This document shows, one piece after another, positions 23,960 through 30,068 of a stretch of DNA of 34,809 bases. The notes below the pieces were generated by a model. It saw only the letters and a program-made list of their open reading frames with translations, was not told the origin of the DNA and did no database searches. A program made the position numbers and the translations under genes. The stretch is from an uncultured Burkholderiales bacterium (GTDB lineage Bacteria; Pseudomonadota; Gammaproteobacteria; Burkholderiales; Burkholderiaceae_C), in contig CAJBOO010000272.1 in assembly GCA_903956845.1 (NCBI GenBank), positions 1 to 34,809 of the forward strand. Direction: 5' to 3'. Every line of letters starts with the position of its first letter. The stretch's first letter is position 1.

Positions 23960-25087
23960 ATGCTCGGTGCCGAGATTGTTTCCGCTGCCAATCGCATCAC
24001 GCCAGTTGCCCTGGAGAGCCGAACCATGTGGGTGCAAACCCCGGTGGCTCAACAACTGGGTTTGCGGGATGGGCAAATTGTCCAAGCCGTCGCCGAAGTC
24101 AGAGACCAGCGGGTCCGTTTATGGTTGAAAGACTTTTTCTTTGAATTGCCCAATGGCTGGGTGCTCAAAGACGGTGACAAACCCTTTTTACGGGTGAACC
24201 ACAACGCCAGTGGCTGGGGCTTCTTGATACAGGCCTATCCGACAGGCCAAACATCCACCGCCACCCCTGCCGCCGCCAGTTTTGGGTTGCAGACTGCACA
24301 AGACTTGCATGCATCCGAAGCACGTAACGCGAATTTGGGCATGCTTTTGACGCAGCCTGCAGGCTTTGCCAGTTTGGCGAAATTGCTCAATGACATGCGA
24401 ATGGGGCAGTGGCCTGTTCAAGGTGAGATGTTCAATCTGGTGCAACGCTTGCTGCAGCAGCGCAGCATCATGGCTCAGATGAACCCCATGATGCTGAAAA
24501 AAGCGGTGATGGGGCAGGCCCGCAGCCTGGAAAACGCCTTGTCGCTGGGGGAACCCCCTGGGGAAGATGCCAAGACCATCATGAAACAGATGATGGCCTT
24601 GCTGCAAGATGCGTCCACGGAAGGCGTCAGCAAAGAACAATCCCGCGAATTGGAGTCTGCCCTTCGGGAGTTGGAATCTGCGCAAGTCCAAAGTGCGCAA
24701 AAGTGGCTCAGCGGTGAGCTGTCACTGCATGTGGTGTTGCCATTTGTGGATGCCGATCCGGTCGACCTGCACTTTCAACGCGCACCCCGCAAGCCTGGGC
24801 AAGAAGAGCCCCCCTTGAGTGTCGACATCCATTCCCGCAGTCGGATGTTGGGCGAAATTTGGCTCAACACCGTCATCTCCAAAAACACCAGTGTGGACTT
24901 GGTGATGTGGGCCCTCAGAGGCGAGGTGGCCACGCTGGCGCGAGAGCGTTCAGGCGAACTGGGTCTGGAGTTGGGTGCGGCGGGTTTGCAGTTGCAAACC
25001 TTTCAAATTTTCAATGCCCCCAGACCCTTGGTACGGGCCGGAGAAGCCTCTGGTACCCGTGGCTCGGTGATTGACACGCGAGCTTGA
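23960..25087 (+). CDS. second FliK-like protein (Flg_hook C-terminal domain)
   Basis: A 375-residue cytoplasmic protein with no signal peptide. The N-terminal half (1-100) contains APVAQQLGL-like and LKDFFFELPNGWVLKDGD segments of unknown fold; the middle (about 110-240) is helical and Met/Gln-rich. The C-terminal part (about 245-360) resembles the FliK Flg_hook domain: LSGELSLHVVLPFVDADPVD, LGEIWLNTVISKN, and VATLARERSGELGLELGAAG. The partner gene encodes an FlhB C-domain 12 bases downstream, the same pairing as ylqG-ylqH in Bacillus. AAGGA lies eight bases before the ATG. This is separate from the main fliK at 9897-11549. Confidence 0.8.
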   Translation: MLGAEIVSAANRITPVALESRTMWVQTPVAQQLGLRDGQIVQAVAEVRDQRVRLWLKDFFFELPNGWVLKDGDKPFLRVNHNASGWGFLIQAYPTGQTSTATPAAASFGLQTAQDLHASEARNANLGMLLTQPAGFASLAKLLNDMRMGQWPVQGEMFNLVQRLLQQRSIMAQMNPMMLKKAVMGQARSLENALSLGEPPGEDAKTIMKQMMALLQDASTEGVSKEQSRELESALRELESAQVQSAQKWLSGELSLHVVLPFVDADPVDLHFQRAPRKPGQEEPPLSVDIHSRSRMLGEIWLNTVISKNTSVDLVMWALRGEVATLARERSGELGLELGAAGLQLQTFQIFNAPRPLVRAGEASGTRGSVIDTRA

Positions 25088-25099
25088 AGGACGGACCCC

Positions 25100-25387
25100 A
25101 TGAAAGCACCCTTTGAAGCCGTGGCGCTGGAATATGGCCAACAAAAAACACCCCGCGTGGTGGCCAAGGGCCAAGCTGAATTGGCCATGCGCATCTTGCA
25201 AGAGGCCAAGAAGCAAGGCATTTATGTCGCTGAGGACCCGCAATTGCTGGCCTTGTTGAGCAAGTTGGATGTGGGCGATGAGATCACGCAAGACATGTAC
25301 ACGGCCGTGGCGGTGATTTTGTCTTGGGTTTATTGGCTCAAGGGCATGCAGCCCGGGGACGAAAAAAAAACCACTCAAGAAACATGA
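25100..25387 (+). CDS. FlhX, stand-alone FlhB C-terminal (FlhBCC) domain
   Basis: A 95-residue protein equal to the small cytoplasmic domain of FlhB after its self-cleavage point. It reads FEAVALEYGQQKTPRVVAKG where FlhB has the segment following NPTH; the later GIYVAEDPQLLALLSKLDVG and LYxAVAxVL-like MYTAVAVILSWVYWLKG also match. The NPTH cleavage motif itself and all membrane helices are absent. In other bacteria such FlhX proteins can partly replace the FlhB domain in export switching. The end of the frame, including nine A bases at 25362-25370 and the last codons, doubles as the terminator of the opposing flgMN unit. Confidence 0.88.
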   Translation: MKAPFEAVALEYGQQKTPRVVAKGQAELAMRILQEAKKQGIYVAEDPQLLALLSKLDVGDEITQDMYTAVAVILSWVYWLKGMQPGDEKKTTQET

Positions 25388-25391
25388 GTGG
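25362..25391 (-). terminator. intrinsic terminator of flgMN, inside the 3' end of flhX
   Basis: Arms CCACTCA (25371-25377) and TGAGTGG (25385-25391) form a perfect seven-base stem with a seven-base loop. On the minus strand the stem is followed by nine T bases, a classic rho-independent terminator, nine bases after the flgN stop. The stem and T run lie within flhX codons and its TGA. Confidence 0.85.
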
Positions 25392-25399
25392 CTGGGGGT

Positions 25400-25822
25400 T
25401 CAGGCCTCGGTGAACCCGCGCAAGCGACGCAGTCGCTTGATTTGCCCCAAACGGTCGTACACCTCGACCGGACTGGTGGGGTCTGTCACGTTCAAACTCT
25501 CCAACGCGCCACGGATGGCGTCCAGTTTGCGCATGATCAATATTTCATTGCGACGGTGCATGTCGCGGCAAGCCATCATGCGGGCACGAAATCCATTCCA
25601 GTGGGCACCCAGTTTGTCTGCATCGTCTGGCTGTTTGACGCCGGTCAAACGGCTGAGTTCCAACAAGATGTTGTTTTTCTCAGCCAGCAAGACCTCGAAC
25701 TGATCCAGGTTTTGCACCTTCAGGGCTTCGAACTCATCATCAAGAACCACTTCCAAGCGGTCAACCAAGGCTTGCGCTTGGTCAACTGCGTGTGTGTCGT
25801 CAATGGCGGCTAAGGCAGACAT
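25400..25822 (-). CDS. flgN: FlgN, export chaperone for hook-filament junction proteins
   Basis: Cytoplasmic chaperone for FlgK and FlgL. The 140-residue protein is almost entirely helical, with the family pattern of an N-terminal coiled coil (LVDRLEVVLDDEFEALKVQN, LDQFEVLLAEKNNILLELSR) and a helix with MMACRDMHRRNEILI. The C-terminal tail is arginine-rich (GQIKRLRRLRGF). It starts ten bases after flgM and is followed by the terminator at 25362-25391, so flgM and flgN form a unit driven by the sigma28 promoter at 26202-26228. Confidence 0.9.
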   Translation of the reverse strand: MSALAAIDDTHAVDQAQALVDRLEVVLDDEFEALKVQNLDQFEVLLAEKNNILLELSRLTGVKQPDDADKLGAHWNGFRARMMACRDMHRRNEILIMRKLDAIRGALESLNVTDPTSPVEVYDRLGQIKRLRRLRGFTEA

Positions 25823-25832
25823 GGTGGGACGC

Positions 25833-26147
25833 TCAGCCTTGGATCATCTTTTCGATGGACACAAAGCTTTGGGCGATGCGGCCAGGATGGATGGGGTAGT
25901 TGCCACCTTGGATGGCCGCTTTGATGGCTTCAACTTTGGCGCGGTCAAAATCGGGCTGATCTTGGACGCGTTGTTGCACATTGCTGAGGTTCACGGAGTC
26001 ACCTTCTTTGGCTTGAACAGGTGCTTTGGGTGCGCTGGCAGATTCGGTTTTGCCCGCTGCGGATTTTTTGTCCAATTTTTCCAAAGAACGTGCAGCCGTG
26101 TTGGCCAAAGGCACGCGAGATGGGCTGGAAGAGATAGGGTCAGTCAT
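25833..26147 (-). CDS. flgM: FlgM, anti-sigma28 factor
   Basis: Binds FliA and blocks late gene expression until it is exported through the finished hook. The 104-residue protein has a disordered, Ser/Ala/Lys-rich N-terminus (1-45) and the conserved sigma-binding C-terminal half: GDSVNLSNVQQRVQD, FDRAKVEAIKAAIQGGNYPI and IAQSFVSIEKMIQG. Length is normal. AAGGA precedes the ATG by seven bases. The gene has its own clear FliA promoter, which gives feedback control. Confidence 0.95.
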   Translation of the reverse strand: MTDPISSSPSRVPLANTAARSLEKLDKKSAAGKTESASAPKAPVQAKEGDSVNLSNVQQRVQDQPDFDRAKVEAIKAAIQGGNYPIHPGRIAQSFVSIEKMIQG

Positions 26148-26201
26148 GATGGATCCTTTGAAGCAAAAGTTGAGTACTTTGTTTTTGACTCGACATCGTC
26201 A

Positions 26202-26228
26202 GTATCGGCCCCAATTTTGAAGACTTGA
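26202..26228 (-). promoter_or_regulatory. sigma28 (FliA) promoter for flgMN
   Basis: On the minus strand TCAAGTCT (26228-26221), 11 bases, then GCCGATAC (26209-26202); six of eight and seven of eight consensus positions match. Transcription would begin near 26195, about 48 bases before flgM. Confidence 0.85.
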
Positions 26229-26282
26229 GGATTCAACGGAAAAAAATGCTGAAATTTTGAAATGACATACAAAGCGTTCATT

Positions 26283-27071
26283 TCACAATCCCCGCGCCAT
26301 GTTGACGCCTGTGACCACTGCAGTTAATGATCGACCCGATTCCGGGTTTTTCAAGCGAATTTGGTCACCCAACAGCCCATCTTGCTGGGCCTCTGCTCTC
26401 ACGGTGATCAGAAAACCTTTGCCTTCACCCACGGCCACGGTCACTTGTTGACCGCGCTTGACCATGGTCGAGGCTTTGATGTCTTGCAATTTCAAGGGCG
26501 TATTGGCGGGCAAGTCACGCACCAACTCGGTGTTGAGCAACTCGCGCTCATCGTTCACAAAGCGGGTTTCGTGGGCAGGCACGGTTTGCTCAAGCACCTT
26601 GAACATATGGGCTTGCACGGTGGTGCCACGCTTGAGGGATTGGGCAGAAACCCAGACCATGCGGGTCACGGTGTTGTTGGCTGAGACGGGCGCACCTTGC
26701 GAAACCAGGTTGGCGCGGGTCTGAACCATGACAAAGTGCTGCCAGGCAGGCTGTGCACAACGCGCACGCACGCTTTGTTTGTTGCCAAAAGGTTGGTCAA
26801 AGCTGATGGCTTGCGTGCAGGCTTCAAATTTGATGCGGTGATCCATCGGCATGATGTTGACCGCGGACGGGTCGAGTTTGTACGTCTCGACAACGAACTG
26901 CTTGGCACCTTGTTCCAAGGCAGCCCATCCAGGGTTGGCTGTGGGAGCCGTTTGCGCCAGGGTGGGTCCCCAGGCGGCGCCCATCAGCACGCTGGCGCAC
27001 ACCAAGCTTTTAGCGCCAGGGCTTGAAAGTCTTTTGAATGTTCGGCACAGCATTTGCAAGATGGTCTCCAT
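26283..27071 (-). CDS. flgA: FlgA, P-ring assembly chaperone
   Basis: Periplasmic chaperone needed for FlgI polymerisation into the P ring. From the ATG at 27071 it has 262 residues: a long signal peptide (to about TLA, residue 39), an N-terminal domain, and the C-terminal SAF/beta-clip part with VRDLPANTPLKLQDIKASTMV, KRGQQVTVAVGEGKGFLITV and the final DQIRLKNPESGRSLTAVVTG. The frame begins at a TTG at 27110, but a sigma54 promoter places the transcript start near 27106, so that TTG is not used. A third candidate ATG at 27053 has GGAG 12 bases upstream. flgM follows after 135 bases with its own promoter. Confidence 0.92.
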   Translation of the reverse strand: METILQMLCRTFKRLSSPGAKSLVCASVLMGAAWGPTLAQTAPTANPGWAALEQGAKQFVVETYKLDPSAVNIMPMDHRIKFEACTQAISFDQPFGNKQSVRARCAQPAWQHFVMVQTRANLVSQGAPVSANNTVTRMVWVSAQSLKRGTTVQAHMFKVLEQTVPAHETRFVNDERELLNTELVRDLPANTPLKLQDIKASTMVKRGQQVTVAVGEGKGFLITVRAEAQQDGLLGDQIRLKNPESGRSLTAVVTGVNMARGL

Positions 27072-27116
27072 GGGTGTGAATGTTTTGACGTTTTCAGGCG
27101 TCACGCCCAAGACCGA

Positions 27117-27133
27117 TGCAACTTTGATGCCAA
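27117..27133 (-). promoter_or_regulatory. sigma54 promoter for flgA
   Basis: On the minus strand TTGGCAT (27133-27127), five bases, then TTGCA (27121-27117). GG and GC have the correct 10-base separation, and eleven of the thirteen fixed consensus positions match. Predicted start near 27106, giving a 35-base leader before the flgA ATG. Confidence 0.75.
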
Positions 27134-27160
27134 CCCTTTCAGACCTGACCCGAGCGCAAA

Positions 27161-28321
27161 ATGAACTTCAATATTGATTCCAAGGCACTCGTTAAAACAG
27201 CTTTTGTCAATCCAAATGACCAAACAAAAGCGGTGAGACAAACCACGCCCATGGTGCCTGGTCGGGTGGGCTTTGCCCAAACACTGGCGCAGTTGCAAAG
27301 CAGACACACTGTCAATTCGTCGACGTTTTTGAATCCGCAGGTACCCAGCGTGGCGGTTCAAGAGGGCGATACCCTCAGCAGCATGGTGAAAAATCACATG
27401 GAGGCGATGGGCAAACCCATCAGCAACGCCGAGGCTTTGCGTTTATCGCAAGACCTGGCCAAGGCCAATGGCATCAGCAACCCTGACCGCATTTACCCAG
27501 GCCAGCGCCTGAACATGGCTGTACTCAACACCAACATCTTGGCCAACACACCCAACACGGCTGCCATGAAACCCAACGCGGTGGCCAACACTGCCTTGGC
27601 CATGAACCAAGCCGGTCAGGTCAGAACACCCTTTGCCCAGCGACCTGCGGTATTGAATGGCAGCCACCCTGTGTTGGAAAAAACATTGGACAGGGCTGTT
27701 GCTAAAGGGTTCATTCCCCCTCAAGAAAAACAGATGGTGTATGAAAAAATACTCACCATGTCTCGAACCTATCAGTTTGCGCCGGATGATTTCGCCCGCA
27801 TGACACTGATGGAAAGCGATGGCATGAACCCCAAAGCCAGCAACAGCCGTTGTCACGGCATCATCCAGTTTTGCGATGGACCAGACCGGGGGGCGGCCAG
27901 CGCAGGCTTTGGCAGCAACCCCAAAGCCATCTTGGGTCACAGCGTGTTGCAGCAACTGGACATGGTTGCCAAGTATTTTGATGAAACAGGTCTCAAGGGG
28001 ATGGGCCCCACCAGCTTGGACGACCTGTACCTGACGGTTTTGACACCTGCCGCGCGCAGCGTGAAGGCCCCAGATGCGCACCTGAACATCGCCGGCACCC
28101 AAGCCAAGCAGTTGTACGTCAACCGTGACAAGAGTGCGCCGATCACCCGCAACTCGATCATGCAAGGCCTGTATCAAAACGCGATTGAACGCCTGAGTAA
28201 GTTCGACCACAGTCAATCAGTGGCCCAGGCCAATGGCACCCCGTCGGCCAATGCGACGCCAGCCAACCGAGCACAGGCACTCAGGGTCAGTGCCTATTTG
28301 AACCAAGACTATTTGCGCTGA
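27161..28321 (+). CDS. LysM plus lytic-transglycosylase-like flagellar cell-wall hydrolase
   Basis: A 386-residue protein with a LysM domain at about 64-120 (VQEGDTLSSMVKNHM ... DRIYPGQRLNM) and an SLT-like domain at about 165-350. The catalytic-glutamate motif is MTLMESDGMNPKAS (E218), followed by CHGIIQF, the usual G-[LI]-[IM]-Q-F element of goose-type or Slt transglycosylases; a distal TVLTPAARS segment also fits. No Sec signal or lipobox is visible: the start is polar. Rod assembly needs local cell-wall opening, usually by FlgJ, so export through the flagellar apparatus is plausible but inferred. It lies between flgA (divergent) and flgB. Two cysteines (C231, C238) flank the active-site loop. 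Confidence 0.85.
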   Translation: MNFNIDSKALVKTAFVNPNDQTKAVRQTTPMVPGRVGFAQTLAQLQSRHTVNSSTFLNPQVPSVAVQEGDTLSSMVKNHMEAMGKPISNAEALRLSQDLAKANGISNPDRIYPGQRLNMAVLNTNILANTPNTAAMKPNAVANTALAMNQAGQVRTPFAQRPAVLNGSHPVLEKTLDRAVAKGFIPPQEKQMVYEKILTMSRTYQFAPDDFARMTLMESDGMNPKASNSRCHGIIQFCDGPDRGAASAGFGSNPKAILGHSVLQQLDMVAKYFDETGLKGMGPTSLDDLYLTVLTPAARSVKAPDAHLNIAGTQAKQLYVNRDKSAPITRNSIMQGLYQNAIERLSKFDHSQSVAQANGTPSANATPANRAQALRVSAYLNQDYLR

Positions 28322-28322
28322 G

Positions 28323-28338
28323 CGGCAACGTTTTGCCG
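28323..28338. terminator. hairpin after the hydrolase gene
   Basis: CGGCAA (28323-28328), CGTT, TTGCCG (28333-28338): a perfect six-base stem directly after the stop. No T run follows, so terminator function is uncertain. Confidence 0.35.
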
Positions 28339-28410
28339 ATCATTGGCCTAGGCGGTCAAGCCTTGCCACCTGTTCTCCAGGAAGCGAAACGGTAAGTACA
28401 CAGCTTTGGA

Positions 28411-28426
28411 TGGCACACAACTTGCA
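28411..28426 (+). promoter_or_regulatory. sigma54 promoter for the flgBCDEFG operon
   Basis: TGGCAC (28411-28416), five bases, TTGCA (28422-28426): full match at the -24 and -12 cores with correct spacing. Predicted start near 28437, leader about 67 bases to flgB. Confidence 0.88.
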
Positions 28427-28443
28427 AGTATCGACCGGAGGCA

Positions 28444-28456
28444 CCTCAACTTGAGG
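28444..28456. repeat. 13-base palindrome in the flgB leader
   Basis: CCTCAA-C-TTGAGG at 28444-28456 is perfectly symmetric and lies just downstream of the predicted sigma54 start. It could be an activator or repressor site, or an RNA element. Confidence 0.45.
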
Positions 28457-28491
28457 GCCAAGTGTCGTGAAAGCGGCGGTAACAACAACCG

Positions 28492-28497
28492 AGGAGG
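28492..28497 (+). promoter_or_regulatory. Shine-Dalgarno deciding the flgB start
   Basis: AGGAGG, six bases before the ATG at 28504 but only three before the in-frame GTG at 28501; spacing favours the ATG. Confidence 0.75.
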
Positions 28498-28503
28498 TGT
28501 GTG

Positions 28504-28887
28504 ATGGACTTATTGGCTGGTGCATTTGGCATCCATGAGCGAGCCCTCGGCGTGCGCAGCCAACGCTTGGAAGTGTTGTCTCGCAACATTGCCAACGCTG
28601 ACACCCCTAATTACAAAGCAGAAGACCTTGACTTCAAGGCCATGCTGAAAGAGACGACGCGCGAATACTTATCAGCCACCAACGCCAAGCACTTTGCAGC
28701 CTTGGAAGAGCAACCAGATGACGGCAAACGCTTTCGCGTGCCCTTCAACAGCTCATTCGATGGCAACACGGTAGAAATCAACGTCGAACAAGCGCAGTTT
28801 GGTAAGGCCGCAGCTGATTACCAAACCACATTGAACTTCCTCGAAAACCGCATTGGCGGCATTCGCAAAGCCTTGAAAGGGGAATAA
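28504..28887 (+). CDS. flgB: FlgB, proximal rod protein
   Basis: First rod subunit, joining the MS ring/FliE to the rod. The 127-residue protein has the conserved N-terminal rod motif (RLEVLSRNIANADTPNYKAED) and the C-terminal helix VEQAQFGKAAADYQTTLNFL typical of FlgB. A long gap region in the middle is short here, as usual. It begins the operon flgB-flgC-flgD-flgE-flgF-flgG, three bases before flgC, under the sigma54 promoter at 28411. Confidence 0.95.
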   Translation: MDLLAGAFGIHERALGVRSQRLEVLSRNIANADTPNYKAEDLDFKAMLKETTREYLSATNAKHFAALEEQPDDGKRFRVPFNSSFDGNTVEINVEQAQFGKAAADYQTTLNFLENRIGGIRKALKGE

Positions 28888-28890
28888 ACG

Positions 28891-29319
28891 ATGAGAACCC
28901 TTGACAGCGTATTTGGCATTGCAGGGACAGCCCTGAATGCGCAAACCGTGCGCATGAACACCACGGCTTCCAACTTGGCCAACGCGACCACCGTCGCGAA
29001 ATCAGAAGGTGAAGCATTCCGTGCCAAACGCACCGTGTTCAAAGCCTTGGTCAAAGAAGAAATGACCAATGCCGGTTTTCAATACCAAGGCGGCGTGAAA
29101 GTGGACCAAGTGGTGGACGACCCCACACCGATTCGCAGTTTGTTTGACCCGGGCAACCCCTCAGCCGATGAAAACGGTTATGTCTATCTCTCGAACGTGA
29201 ATGAAATGCAAGAGATGGTCGAAATGATGGCCGCCTCACGCTCCTACCAAAACAACGTGGAAGTGGTGAACACCGCGCGTCAATTGATGCTGCGCACCAT
29301 CGAAATCACGAAATCCTAA
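28891..29319 (+). CDS. flgC: FlgC, proximal rod protein
   Basis: Second rod protein of the operon. The 142-residue sequence has the N-terminal rod motif NAQTVRMNTTASNLANATTV, a typical mid segment with VKVDQVVDDPTPIRSLFDPG and NPSADENGYVYLSNVNEMQE, and the conserved C-terminus EMMAASRSYQNNVEVVNTAR. The gene starts three bases after flgB and flgD starts 16 bases after its stop. Confidence 0.97.
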   Translation: MRTLDSVFGIAGTALNAQTVRMNTTASNLANATTVAKSEGEAFRAKRTVFKALVKEEMTNAGFQYQGGVKVDQVVDDPTPIRSLFDPGNPSADENGYVYLSNVNEMQEMVEMMAASRSYQNNVEVVNTARQLMLRTIEITKS

Positions 29320-29335
29320 ACCTTGAAAGATTGAC

Positions 29336-30034
29336 ATGGCCACAGCGACCACAGCCAAAGCACCTCTGCCCAGCGGCATCGTCAGTTATGAGGATTACGT
29401 TGCCAAAAACAAAGTCAAAGCACCGTCCAATGAAATGGACCAGGGGGCTTTTTTGACCTTGTTCACCACGCAACTGAAAAACCAAAACCCCTTAGACCCA
29501 GTCAAAAACGAGGCCTTCGTGGCCCAGTTGGCGCAATTCTCACAACTGGAAGCAACCACCGCCATGAAAACCAGCATGCAAGCCATGGCGGACAGCCTGC
29601 AAGGCGACAAGATGTTGGCGGGCGCTTCCATGATTGGTCGCAAAGTGGCTGTTCCCAATGGACCTCTGGTGTTGTTGGGCGGTCAACCCATCGATGCCTC
29701 CGTCGATTTGCCCACCGGTGCCGATGGCGTGCAAATGCAGATCATGGATGCCAAGGGCCAAGTGGTTCGCAAACAGATTTTTGGTTCGCAGTCGGCTGGC
29801 GCCATGAAGCTGTCATGGGACGGCTACAACGACAGTGGCGCAGCCATGCCAGACGGCACCTACACCATGCAAGTGCTTGCCAGTGCGCAGGGCAAGGCTT
29901 TGCAACCAGTGGTCAATACCTTGTCAACCGTTCGCAGCGTGAGCAACGCTGGCACCGGTGACAACACTTGGTTGTTGGAAGTGGACGGCGGCAAGTCCGT
30001 CAGTTTGGCTGAAGTCAAACGCATTGCCTACTGA
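29336..30034 (+). CDS. flgD: FlgD, hook-capping protein
   Basis: Temporary cap that guides hook subunit polymerisation. The 232-residue protein has the conserved N-terminal export and cap region FLTLFTTQLKNQNPLDPVKN followed by EAFVAQLAQFSQLEATTAM, and a C-terminal part with a FlgD Ig-like/Tudor region (about 85-225; VRKQIFGSQSAGAMKLSWDG, MPDGTYTMQVLASAQ). The size is ordinary even though the hook protein it caps is nearly three times normal length. Confidence 0.95.
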   Translation: MATATTAKAPLPSGIVSYEDYVAKNKVKAPSNEMDQGAFLTLFTTQLKNQNPLDPVKNEAFVAQLAQFSQLEATTAMKTSMQAMADSLQGDKMLAGASMIGRKVAVPNGPLVLLGGQPIDASVDLPTGADGVQMQIMDAKGQVVRKQIFGSQSAGAMKLSWDGYNDSGAAMPDGTYTMQVLASAQGKALQPVVNTLSTVRSVSNAGTGDNTWLLEVDGGKSVSLAEVKRIAY

Positions 30035-30068
30035 ACGCACACACACATACAAACGGAGTAACTGAACC

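Noticed and set aside
28335-28342. GCCGATCA as a sigma28 -10 element before flgB
   Set aside because: Only part of the -10 matches and no TAAA- or TCAA-like block lies 15 bases upstream; the bases belong to a hairpin and a good sigma54 site follows.
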